NCBI GenBank assembly: GCA_025352005.1 | Contig: JANXUE010000291.1 | Coordinates: 1-44,417, forward strand | Reading direction: 5' to 3' | DNA: 44,417 bases | Source: Frankiales bacterium | Lineage (GTDB): Bacteria; Actinomycetota; Actinomycetes; Mycobacteriales; SCTD01 | In this document: in pieces, positions 8,736-16,904 of the stretch | Numbering within the stretch: the stretch's first letter is position 1 | Layout of the letters: every line of letters begins with the position of its first letter | Program-made: the position numbers and the translations under genes | The notes under the pieces: model-generated | The model's input: only the letters and a program-made list of their open reading frames with translations | Database searches by the model: none | Told to the model about the DNA's origin: nothing

Positions 8736-8903
8736 CTAGCGGACAGCGAGGCGGGCGAGGCGAACCTGGAGGTTCGCTCGGTCTGCCTTGCGCTGCAAGC
8801 GCCGGACGGTGAGCAGGCGGCGGGCGCGGTTGTCGGCCTCCGCCTGGAGTTGTCGCTCATGCACGAGGGCGCGAGCGGTCTGTTCGACGAGCGGGGTGTA
8901 CAT
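8736..8903 (-). CDS. Small basic protein (55 aa) downstream of whiB7
   Basis: MYTPLVEQTARALVHERQLQAEADNRARRLLTVRRLQRKADRANLQVRLARLAVR; co-directional with whiB7, ends before the hairpin at 8666-8699. Confidence 0.5.
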   Translation of the reverse strand: MYTPLVEQTARALVHERQLQAEADNRARRLLTVRRLQRKADRANLQVRLARLAVR

Positions 8904-8962
8904 GAGAAGTCTCCTGATGAGGTAGTTCACGAGTGCGGAAAGTCGCGCGGTCCTGTCGACTG

Positions 8963-9331
8963 TCACGCCGCGCTGGCCGTGCTGGTCGCGGTCAGGCCGT
9001 CCTTGCGGGGACGGCCCCTGGGCCGCTTGCGGGGGACGACGACTCCGGCGAGCACGAGCTGCCCGCCCCAGACGCCCCACGGCTCTTGGCGCTCGAGGGC
9101 GCCGGCGAGGCACGCGGCCCGCAGCGGGCAGGGCAGGCAGAGGGCCTTGGCGGCCTCGACATCCGCCGGGGACTCCGCGAACCACAGGTCAGGGGCGACC
9201 GTATGGCAGGGGAGCTCACGGCCCCGCGTGCTGGGCACGCGGGTCTGGTCGGGCTCGCCGGTCTCTGCGCCGACGCGGACGTCGGTCTCGTCGACCTGGC
9301 TTCGGGGTCGAGTAGGTGTGAGCGTGGACAC
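8963..9331 (-). CDS. whiB7: WhiB-family Fe-S transcriptional regulator, WhiB7/WblC type
   Basis: Four Cys (C...CLPCPLRAAC), WGVWGG turn, C-terminal AT-hook RKRPRGRPRK; GTG start preceded by GAGGAGGTGA; neighbour of uvrD2. Confidence 0.92.
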   Translation of the reverse strand: MSTLTPTRPRSQVDETDVRVGAETGEPDQTRVPSTRGRELPCHTVAPDLWFAESPADVEAAKALCLPCPLRAACLAGALERQEPWGVWGGQLVLAGVVVPRKRPRGRPRKDGLTATSTASAA

Positions 9332-9495
9332 CGGATGTCACCTCCTCGTGACGGGTGGCTCGGTGGTGGGTCTCGCCGGGAGCCGGGTGGTGCAGGTATT
9401 CGGGTCGGCTGTGGCGCCGGGTTGTGGTGCGGGCGGTGGTACTGCCGTGATGCGGGTGCGCTGGTCGAGCGGGCCGGGCGGCTGGGAAAACGACA

Positions 9496-9530
9496 GAGGC
9501 CGCGGATCCCTTGACGGGTTCCGCGGCCTC
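9496..9530 (-). terminator. whiB7 leader attenuator: 15-bp stem terminator-like hairpin
   Basis: gaggccgcggatccc (9496-9510) ttgac gggttccgcggcctc (9516-9530), one mismatch; minus strand continues TGTCGTTTTCCC. Confidence 0.75.
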
Positions 9531-9571
9531 GAGGCTGCTGCGCTGGTGTGTCAGCGCTTTCGTCCTCGAGG
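9527..9571 (-). promoter_or_regulatory. Putative antiterminator overlapping the uORF stop codon
   Basis: Self-complementary CCTCGAGG at 9564-9571 and 9527-9534 can pair; enclosed hairpin GCGCTG/CAGCGC (9552-9557 with 9540-9545), loop ACACAC; shares 9527-9530 with the terminator stem. Confidence 0.65.
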
Positions 9572-9784
9572 TGGGTGAACCCGGTCGTCCTGACGGACGG
9601 CGGCAAGGGTGGCCGTGACGGTCGTTCCGGAAGCCTTCGGCACCGGGTAGCCGGCGAAGGACAGACCACTCCCGTGCCGCGACGCGTTCGGACCCGTGCT
9701 GAACACACGGGACCCGATCTCACTCGGGCAGACGGGAGCACCCCAGCCGGCGGAACCGCTGTGGGCGTTAAGGGTGCTGCTCAT
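9551..9784 (-). CDS. whiB7 leader uORF (77 aa)
   Basis: ATG at 9782-9784 with strong GAGAGGAGGAACCGTC upstream; MSSTLNAHSGSAGWGAPVCPSEIGSR...RGRKR; stop 20 nt before the terminator stem. Confidence 0.65.
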   Translation of the reverse strand: MSSTLNAHSGSAGWGAPVCPSEIGSRVFSTGPNASRHGSGLSFAGYPVPKASGTTVTATLAAVRQDDRVHPPRGRKR

Positions 9785-9837
9785 GACGGTTCCTCCTCTC
9801 GTGGGGCGCCAGCAATCGCTGGCCGTGTGACAGCGAG

Positions 9838-9874
9838 GCTAAAGGGAGGCTCCACACAAGCGCAACGCCTTTTT
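9838..9874 (-). promoter_or_regulatory. Candidate WhiB7-type promoter: AAAAA just upstream of TTGCGC, 16-bp spacer, TTTAGC
   Basis: Minus strand GCGAAAAAGGCGTTGCGCTTGTGTGGAGCCTCCCTTTAGCCT; -35 at 9860-9865, -10 at 9838-9843. Confidence 0.5.
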
Positions 9875-9912
9875 CGCAAACTTCTCACAGCCGCCGTCGA
9901 GAGAGGTCGCGC

Positions 9913-11943
9913 TCAGGGTGACGTGACGAGAGCAAGGACGTCTGCTCCGAACTTGTCGAGCTTGCTCTGGCCGATGCCGGGGATCTTCACCAGCGCCGCC
10001 ACCGTGGCCGGCTTCTGCTCGGCGATCGCGGCCAGGGTGGCGTCGGTGAAGACGCAGTACGCCGGCTGGCCAAGGCCCTTGGCCCGCTCCGCCCGCCAGC
10101 TGCGCAAGGCGTCGTACAGGACGTCGTCGCGGTCTGAAGGGCAGCTCTCGCAGCGGCCGAGCTTCTTGTCGACGGCACTGCTCAGGACGGCCGAGCAGAT
10201 CCGACAGGTGACCCGGGCCCCTCCCCGGGCAGTCCGAGGCGTGCGCGCCACCGGCGCCTGCGGGACGACACCGCGAAGGAGCCCGTCGAGAAAGCGCGAC
10301 GGTCGGCGGCTGGCCCGGCCGCCGGGGGAACGGGCCAGCGCCCAGGACAGCCCCAGGTGCTCACGGGCGCGGGTGACCCCGACGTACAGCAGGCGTCGCT
10401 CCTCCTCGACTTGGTTCGGCGTATCGGCGTGGACGAGCGGCAGCGTGCCGTCGACGAGTCCCACGACGAAGACGGCGTCCCACTCGAGGCCCTTCGCGGC
10501 GTGCAGGGAGGCAAGCGTGACCCCGTCGACGGTCGGTGCGTGCTGGGCGGCGGCCCGCTCCTCGAGCTCGGCGACGAAGCCGGGCAGGTCCAGGTCGGGC
10601 GAGTCGACCGCGAGGCGGTGCAGAGCGGACAGCGACTCCCAGCGCTCCCGCACGGCGCCGCTGCCAGGCGGCGGCTCGAGCGTCCACCCCCGGACGGCGA
10701 GGACACTGGCCACCGCGTCGGGCAGGGCCGCCGGGCGGTCGTCCACCGCCCGCGCCTGGCCGCGCAGCAGGAGCAACGCCTCACGGACCTCGGGGCGGTC
10801 GAAGAACCGCTCGCCCCCGCGCAGGACATAGGGCACCTCGGCGTTGGAAAGCGCCGCCTCGTAGGCCGCTGACTGGGCGTTGATCCGGTAGAGGACGGCG
10901 ATCTCGGAGGCGGGGACCCCGGACCGGATCAGCTGCACGCAACGGCGGGCCACGGAGGTGGCCTCCTCCAGCTCGTCGGCGTGCTCGCTGAACACCGGGT
11001 CAGGACCCGGGGGCCGCTGCGCCTGCAGCTCGAGCTTGTCGCGCACCGAGGCGAGCACGCCGTTCGCGAGCTCGACGACCTGGGGGGTGGAGCGGTAGTC
11101 CCGGACCAGCTTCACGACGGTCGCGTCGGGGAAGCGCTGACGAAAGCCCAACAGGTACTGCGGGGTCGCGCCCGTGAAGGAGTAGATGGTCTGCTGCGCG
11201 TCGCCGACGACGCACAGGTCCTGCCGGCCGCCGAGCCAGGCGTCGAGCAGGCGCTGCTGGAGCGGGGTGACGTCCTGGTACTCGTCGACGACAAAACTGC
11301 GGTAGCGGGACCGGAACTCGGTCGCCACGTCCGCGTGCTCCTCCAGGATGCCCGCCGTCAGCATGAGCAGGTCGTCGAAGTCGGCTACGCCCTGGGCGGT
11401 CTTGAGGTCGCGGTAGGCCGCGTAGACAGCCGCGACGTCCGGGGCCGGGAACGGCGGTGTCCGCCCCGCGGAGGCCGCGACGTAGCCGTCGGGAGCGACC
11501 AGCGTGCAGGTGGCCCACTCGATCTCGCTCAGCAGGTCGCGGATCTCGCTGGTCCCGGGCCGCAGCCGGGCCCGCGTGGCGGCGTTGGCGACCAGCTGGA
11601 ACTTGTTGGTCAGCAGGGTCGGCGGCGCTCCGCCCACCACCTTGGGCCAGAAGTAGGACAGCTGTTTCATCGCCGCGGCGTGGAACGTGCGGGCCTGCAC
11701 CCCGTCGGCCCCCAGCAGACGCAGGCGGGTGCGCATCTCCCCCGCGGCCCTGGCCGTGAACGTCACGGCCAGCATCGACGCCGCCGGCACGGCCCCAGTC
11801 TGCACGGCATACGCCGCCCGATGCGTGATGGTGCGCGTCTTGCCCGTTCCGGCTCCCGCCAGCACGCACACCGGCCCGCTCACGGCTGCCGCGGCGGCGC
11901 GCTGCTCGGGGTCGAGCGCGTCGAGGAGGGCTTCCGGGGTCAC
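9913..11943 (-). CDS. uvrD2: ATP-dependent DNA helicase UvrD2 (UvrD core, tetracysteine motif, HRDC domain)
   Basis: VTPEALLDALDPEQRAAAAAVSGPVCVLAGAGTGKTRTITHRAAYAV; VDEYQDVT; CRIC...CESC; HRDC region PAYCVFTDATLAAIAEQKP...IPGIGQSKLDKFG. Confidence 0.92.
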   Translation of the reverse strand: MTPEALLDALDPEQRAAAAAVSGPVCVLAGAGTGKTRTITHRAAYAVQTGAVPAASMLAVTFTARAAGEMRTRLRLLGADGVQARTFHAAAMKQLSYFWPKVVGGAPPTLLTNKFQLVANAATRARLRPGTSEIRDLLSEIEWATCTLVAPDGYVAASAGRTPPFPAPDVAAVYAAYRDLKTAQGVADFDDLLMLTAGILEEHADVATEFRSRYRSFVVDEYQDVTPLQQRLLDAWLGGRQDLCVVGDAQQTIYSFTGATPQYLLGFRQRFPDATVVKLVRDYRSTPQVVELANGVLASVRDKLELQAQRPPGPDPVFSEHADELEEATSVARRCVQLIRSGVPASEIAVLYRINAQSAAYEAALSNAEVPYVLRGGERFFDRPEVREALLLLRGQARAVDDRPAALPDAVASVLAVRGWTLEPPPGSGAVRERWESLSALHRLAVDSPDLDLPGFVAELEERAAAQHAPTVDGVTLASLHAAKGLEWDAVFVVGLVDGTLPLVHADTPNQVEEERRLLYVGVTRAREHLGLSWALARSPGGRASRRPSRFLDGLLRGVVPQAPVARTPRTARGGARVTCRICSAVLSSAVDKKLGRCESCPSDRDDVLYDALRSWRAERAKGLGQPAYCVFTDATLAAIAEQKPATVAALVKIPGIGQSKLDKFGADVLALVTSP

Positions 11944-12052
11944 CGGTGCATTCTCCCAGACCGGTACGACGGGGAAGATGCGGCTCGGACTCCCTGTTGA
12001 CAGGAACGACGGTTGACAGCCGCCGCCGCCCCAGACCCGAGGAGATCTCAGC

Positions 12053-12295
12053 GTGGCCGACCAGATGACCATCTACAGCACCCCCTGGTGCGGCTACTGC
12101 CACCGGCTCATGAAGCAGCTCGACCGCGAGGGCGTCCCCTACCTGACCGTCGACATCGAGCAGGACCCGGAAGCGGCCGACTACGTGATGCGCGTCAACG
12201 GGGGCAACCAAACCGTTCCGACGGTCGTTTTCCCGGACGGGAGCGCCCTCACCAACCCAAGCCTCGCCCAGGTCAAGGACAAGCTCGCCGCCTGA
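12053..12295 (+). CDS. mrx1: Mycoredoxin/glutaredoxin-family protein
   Basis: STPWCGYCHRLMKQLDREGVPYLTVDIEQDPEAA...NQTVPTVVFPDGS; CGYC active site; divergent from uvrD2. Confidence 0.88.
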   Translation: MADQMTIYSTPWCGYCHRLMKQLDREGVPYLTVDIEQDPEAADYVMRVNGGNQTVPTVVFPDGSALTNPSLAQVKDKLAA

Positions 12296-12411
12296 ACCGG
12301 CCCTGCTCTGCCGCGCGCTGTATGACATTCGTCGATGGGTCGGCGATGCTTGCCGCGTGTCGGCTCGAGTCACGGGTCGACGGACATCGCACGGTCCACG
12401 AAAGACGCGGA

Positions 12412-13263
12412 GTGACGACCTTGGCCCTGCCTCAGCTCAACCATCCGACCATCGACGCTGTCCTGTCGACGGCCGCGACGCTGCTCAGGATGGAGGTCGT
12501 CTTCCTCGGCGGCCTGACCGAGGACACGTTCACCTTCGAGCGGGTCCAGGCGAAGGCCGAGTGGCCCGGCCTCGACGAGGGCGCCAGCACCGACCGAAGC
12601 GACTCGTTCTGCCACCGGCTGCTGGCCGGCGCTCCGAGCACCACCTCGCATGCTGCCGGCGACCCCGCCTATGCCAACCTGCCCGTCCAAGAGCGCTTGG
12701 GTATCGAGTCCTACGTCGGCGTGCCGGTCCGGGGCGCAGACGGCACAGTGGTCGCCACGCTGTGCGGCATCGACCGGGGCAGTGTGGAGGTCTCTGAGGA
12801 AGCGATCTCCGTGCTCCGCCAGCTTGCCAGGGTCGTCGCCGCCCAGCTCGGAGAGCTGACCGCGGACCGGGTCACCATCCGGCGTACACCGAGGGGCGGG
12901 TGGGCGGTCGGCGGGGAGCCGACCGAGGACCTCACGAGCGCGATGGTGCTGGCGGACCTGCTGGCAACAGAGCTCGCGCCGGCCGGACGGCCCGCCAAGT
13001 CCGACGCGCCCCTGGACGAGGTCGCCCAGCTCAAGCTGTCCGTGAAGCAGCTCGAGCACGCCCTGGCCGCCCGGGTGGTTGTCGAACAGGCCATCGGTGT
13101 CCTGACCGAGCGGCAGGGGAGCAGTCCCCGCGCAGCCTTCGAGCGGCTACGCAAGGTCGCCCGGTCACGTGGCCGCAAGGTCCACGACCTGGCCCGCGAG
13201 GTCGTCGCTTCCGCCACCGACCATGCCGTACCCCTGCCACCTGAGCTGGCTGGACACCGCTGA
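12412..13263 (+). CDS. GAF and ANTAR domain-containing regulator
   Basis: GAF-like ESYVGVPVRGADGTVVATLCGID; C-terminal ANTAR LEHALAARVVVEQAIGVLTERQGSSPRAAFERLRKVARSRGRKVHDLAREVV; GTG at 12412. Confidence 0.85.
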   Translation: MTTLALPQLNHPTIDAVLSTAATLLRMEVVFLGGLTEDTFTFERVQAKAEWPGLDEGASTDRSDSFCHRLLAGAPSTTSHAAGDPAYANLPVQERLGIESYVGVPVRGADGTVVATLCGIDRGSVEVSEEAISVLRQLARVVAAQLGELTADRVTIRRTPRGGWAVGGEPTEDLTSAMVLADLLATELAPAGRPAKSDAPLDEVAQLKLSVKQLEHALAARVVVEQAIGVLTERQGSSPRAAFERLRKVARSRGRKVHDLAREVVASATDHAVPLPPELAGHR

Positions 13264-13295
13264 CCCCGGTCACGACCGCCGCTCTCGCCGAGGGG

Positions 13296-13853
13296 TTGGC
13301 CGACCGGCTCGACCTCCCGGGCACCCCGCGACTGCTGCTCGACGGCATCGGTACGACGGAGCTCGCCGTCTCGGTCCGTGAGGCCCTTCGCACCCGCGGC
13401 CGCCAGCCCCTGCTTGTCGCCGCCGAGGGGTTCTGGCGCCCTGCCGGAGAGCGGTTCACCCACGGACGCGAGGACTGGCAGGAGTTCCGCGACAGCTGGC
13501 TCAACGCGGGAGCCCTGCGGCGGGAGGTCCTCGACGCCGTCATGGGTCCGAAGCCGACCTGGCTGCCGGCGCTCTGGGACGTCGCACGCGACCGGTCGGC
13601 CAGGCTCACGGCCCTCCCCGTCCCCGACCGAGCCGTGGTCATCGTCCACGGGGTCTTCCTGCTTGGGCGCGAGCTGCCCGCCGAGCTCGTGGCGCACGTC
13701 GCACTGTCACCGGCGGCCCTGAGCAGGCGCGGCGTTCCCGGCTGGCAGCTCGCGGCGTTCGCGACCTACGACGACCAGGTCCGTCCCAGCGAGTTGTGCG
13801 ACGTCCTGGTGCGGGCCGAGGACCCGTTGCGGCCGGCCGTCCGCTGGCCGTGA
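13296..13853 (+). CDS. Uridine kinase-like/P-loop-type protein (start uncertain)
   Basis: GREDWQEFRDSWLNAGALRREVLDAV...RAVVIVHGVFLLGRELPAELVAHVALS; resembles actinobacterial uridine kinase-like proteins, though the displayed start lacks a Walker A. Confidence 0.55.
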   Translation: MADRLDLPGTPRLLLDGIGTTELAVSVREALRTRGRQPLLVAAEGFWRPAGERFTHGREDWQEFRDSWLNAGALRREVLDAVMGPKPTWLPALWDVARDRSARLTALPVPDRAVVIVHGVFLLGRELPAELVAHVALSPAALSRRGVPGWQLAAFATYDDQVRPSELCDVLVRAEDPLRPAVRWP

Positions 13854-13865
13854 CCTACCCGTCCT

Positions 13866-14663
13866 TCACACGTCCCGATAGCGCGCCTCGACGAACGACC
13901 ACGCACCGAACGCGAGCAGCCCGAGGGCGGCAACGAGCAGCAGGACCGTCCCGAATGCCTGCTGCGCCAGCGTCTTCAAGGCCGCGTCGAGACCCTTGGC
14001 CTTGTTGGGGTCGAACGTGACGGCCGCGTCGACGAGGAAGCCGCCAATGAGGCAGAACACCAAGCCTCGGCCGACCAGCCCGGCCGTCCCGAGCCGCTCC
14101 GCAAGGCTGCGGCTGGTCGGCGTCGGCAGCGTGAGCTTTTTGAGGAACTTCTTCTTCAGCCCTCGGTAGGCCATGTAGAGACCGCCGCCGATCACGGCGA
14201 CCCCGGCGGCACCGACGAGCAACTGACCGCCGGTCATGGCCATCACCCGGGCGGTCAGCGGCCTGGTCTTGTCCTGGCTGCCGCCGCTGGACACGAAGGT
14301 CAGGGTCGTGACCGCGAAGGACCCGTACAGCAGGCCTCTGGCCAGCGACCCCAGTCGCTTCACGACCTTCTTGCCGCCCTCCTCGTCCTGGTGCCCGACC
14401 GCCGCCTCCAGCAGCCGCCAGGCCGCGTAGCCTGCGAAGCCGATGGCCAGGACGACCAGGAGGACCTCGCCGAACGGCTGCTTCCGGATCGCCCCGAGCG
14501 CTCCACTGCGGTCCGCCTCACCCCCCTTGCCCACCGAGACCTGAACGGCGAGCAGCCCGATCACCGCGTACACCAGGCCCCGCGCTGCCAGGCCGAGCCG
14601 GGCCAGGGCCTCGACCGGTTTGCTGTCCTTCGCCTGACGCGCCGCCTTTTCAGTGCTGCTCAT
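13866..14663 (-). CDS. DUF1206 family integral membrane protein
   Basis: Three repeated LARLGLAARGLVYAVIG / LARGLLYGSFA / GLVGRGLVFCLIG membrane modules. Confidence 0.85.
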   Translation of the reverse strand: MSSTEKAARQAKDSKPVEALARLGLAARGLVYAVIGLLAVQVSVGKGGEADRSGALGAIRKQPFGEVLLVVLAIGFAGYAAWRLLEAAVGHQDEEGGKKVVKRLGSLARGLLYGSFAVTTLTFVSSGGSQDKTRPLTARVMAMTGGQLLVGAAGVAVIGGGLYMAYRGLKKKFLKKLTLPTPTSRSLAERLGTAGLVGRGLVFCLIGGFLVDAAVTFDPNKAKGLDAALKTLAQQAFGTVLLLVAALGLLAFGAWSFVEARYRDV

Positions 14664-14724
14664 GCCGGGCACTTCCCCCGACGTCCGGGCCACCAACCGC
14701 AACCGACCAGAACGTCCCGATGTG

Positions 14725-15570
14725 TCAGGCTTCAAGCCAGCCCATGATCAGCCGGTAGGCAATCGACACCGGCCCGGGGAGCATCGACGCACCGTCGCGC
14801 AGGTCGTCCTTGGAGAACCAGCGGGCATCCTCGAGCTCGCCGTCCCGGGCCACCGGCACCGCGTCGGCGTCGCACGTGGCGGTAAAGCCGAGCATCAGGC
14901 TTGCCGGGAACGGCCAGGGCTGCGAGCCCTGGTAGGCGACGTCACGCACGCCGATCCCGGTCTCCTCCATGACCTCCCGTACGACGGCCTGCTCCGCGCT
15001 CTCGCCCGGCTCGACGAAGCCGGCCAGAGTCGAGTAGCGACCGGCCGGCCAGATCGCCTGCCGGCCCAGGACGCAGCGGTCCGCACCGTCGGTCACGAGC
15101 ACGATCATGGCCGGGTCGGTGCGGGGGAAGTGCTCGCTTCCGTCCTCGGGACAGCGGCGTACGGCGCCTCCGCGAGCCGACGCCGTGGGGGCGCCGCAAC
15201 GCGGGCAGCGGGGGTGGGAGGCGTGCCAGTTGGCGAGCCCGACAGCGTGCACGAGCAGCCCTGCGTCGCGGTCGGACAGCAGCGCGCCGACGTCACGAAG
15301 TCCCTTGGCCTGAGCACCGAGACGACGGGGAAGTGCTGCGGCTACGGCGAAGTAGGCCTGACCGTCCTTGGCACCCAGATAGAGCCGGTCCCCGTCCGGG
15401 GCATCGCCAGGATCGAGAAGGAGCAACTCGGTGCCGTCCATCAAGGCCCGCGCCTGGTCGTCGACGACGAGCACGCGAGCGGTCTGCCAGGCCCTGTCCA
15501 GGGCCTCCGGCGACTCGCGGGTGGCAGCGTCACGGTCGACCGTCGCCCGCGAGAGGGCCGGTGGCCTCAC
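14725..15570 (-). CDS. nudC: NAD(+) diphosphatase (Nudix, zinc ribbon)
   Basis: CPRCGAPT...C zinc ribbon; GFVEPGESAEQAVVREVMEETGI Nudix box; GTG start overlaps upstream stop (GTGA). Confidence 0.9.
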   Translation of the reverse strand: MRPPALSRATVDRDAATRESPEALDRAWQTARVLVVDDQARALMDGTELLLLDPGDAPDGDRLYLGAKDGQAYFAVAAALPRRLGAQAKGLRDVGALLSDRDAGLLVHAVGLANWHASHPRCPRCGAPTASARGGAVRRCPEDGSEHFPRTDPAMIVLVTDGADRCVLGRQAIWPAGRYSTLAGFVEPGESAEQAVVREVMEETGIGVRDVAYQGSQPWPFPASLMLGFTATCDADAVPVARDGELEDARWFSKDDLRDGASMLPGPVSIAYRLIMGWLEA

Positions 15571-16904
15571 GAGGTCTCGAGCTCGACCAGGGTCCGCAGG
15601 CTGTCGGCAACCACAGCGGTGTCGCCGACGAAGACGGGCGTCAGCACCGACGGCGAGAACCAGCGCGCCCCGGCCGCAAGCACGTCCTCGACGGTGACTG
15701 CCCCGAGCGCCTTGGGGTAGTCGCGCAGCCACTGCACCCCCAGGCCCGACGAGGCCAGCTGCGACAGCAGTCCGGCCAGGCCGGCCTGGGACGCAGTCCC
15801 CAGGGCGAGGGTCCCGATCGCGTAGCGCCGCGCCATGTCGAGCTCGGCCTGGTCGACGGGGACGGTAGCCATCCGGCCGAGCTCGTACAGCGTCTCCAAC
15901 AGGGCGGGCGCCGTCACCCCGGTCGCGACGTCGGCACCGGCGCTGAGCCGCGAGCCGGCCGGCGGGTGGTCGATGCCGGAGTGCGGGCTGTAGGTGTAGC
16001 CCTTGTCCTCGCGGATGTTGGCGACCCAGCGCGAGCTGAAGTAGCCACCGAAGACAAGGTTGGCCAGGACCGCCGAGGCGAAGCCCGGATCCTCCCGGGA
16101 GGGCGCGGCTCCCCCGAACCGTAGGGTGGTCTGCACCGCCCCGGGACGGTCGATCAGCAGGGCCGTGCGGCCGACCTGCGGCGGGGCAGGGGGGGTCACG
16201 ACCGGCGTGACCTGGGCGGTCCAGCCGGCCAGGGCCTTCGCGACCAGGGCTGTCGCCCGGGCCGGGCTGATGTCGCCGACGAGGGTCAGCACGCTGCCGG
16301 CCGGGGCGATCCGGGCGTCGTGCAGAGCCCTTAGGTGCTTGGGTCGGACGGCCTCGACGGCCGCTGCGGTCGGCAGGTCCACGGCGTACGGGTGGTCGCC
16401 GTACATCCTGGCCATGAGGGCCTCACGGGCGACCACCCCGGCTGAGCTTCGGTTGATCGCGAGCTCCTGAACGAGCCGGTCACGCTCGCCCTCGACCTCC
16501 CGCTTGGGGTAGGAAGCGGAGGTCAGCAGCTCACCGAGCAGATGGAGCAGACCGGGCAGGCCTGCGCTCAGGACCGATCCGCCGAAGCCGAGCCGGTCGG
16601 CGTCGGTGCTGGCCGACAGCTGGCCGCCGAGGGTCTGCAGGTCGACAGCGATCTGCTTCGCATCCCGCCGGTCGGTGCCCGACAGAAGGGTGTCGGCGAG
16701 CAAGGTCGCGCGGGCAACATGTGGCATGCCGTTCTTGCCCGACGGAGCGGCGAAGGGGACACGCAGCCGCAGCTCGACGAGCGGGACCCCTGGACGCCGC
16801 ACTGCGAGGACCCTCAGACCGTTGTCGAGCACGGTGTCGGTGACCGTGGGGAGCTTGGCGACCCGATGCTTGGCGAGGGGCGGAAGCACTCGCGCCGTAG
16901 TCAT
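15567..16904 (-). CDS. M16-family peptidase, non-catalytic partner
   Basis: M16 fold features but no HxxEH; adjacent to a catalytic M16 subunit. Confidence 0.8.
   Translation of the reverse strand: MTTARVLPPLAKHRVAKLPTVTDTVLDNGLRVLAVRRPGVPLVELRLRVPFAAPSGKNGMPHVARATLLADTLLSGTDRRDAKQIAVDLQTLGGQLSASTDADRLGFGGSVLSAGLPGLLHLLGELLTSASYPKREVEGERDRLVQELAINRSSAGVVAREALMARMYGDHPYAVDLPTAAAVEAVRPKHLRALHDARIAPAGSVLTLVGDISPARATALVAKALAGWTAQVTPVVTPPAPPQVGRTALLIDRPGAVQTTLRFGGAAPSREDPGFASAVLANLVFGGYFSSRWVANIREDKGYTYSPHSGIDHPPAGSRLSAGADVATGVTAPALLETLYELGRMATVPVDQAELDMARRYAIGTLALGTASQAGLAGLLSQLASSGLGVQWLRDYPKALGAVTVEDVLAAGARWFSPSVLTPVFVGDTAVVADSLRTLVELETS

Noticed and set aside
11994-12017. CCTGTTGACAGG palindrome and duplicated TTGACA in the uvrD2/mrx1 divergent region
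   Set aside because: Could be -35 elements or an operator, but no matching -10 could be placed; not enough support for a feature.
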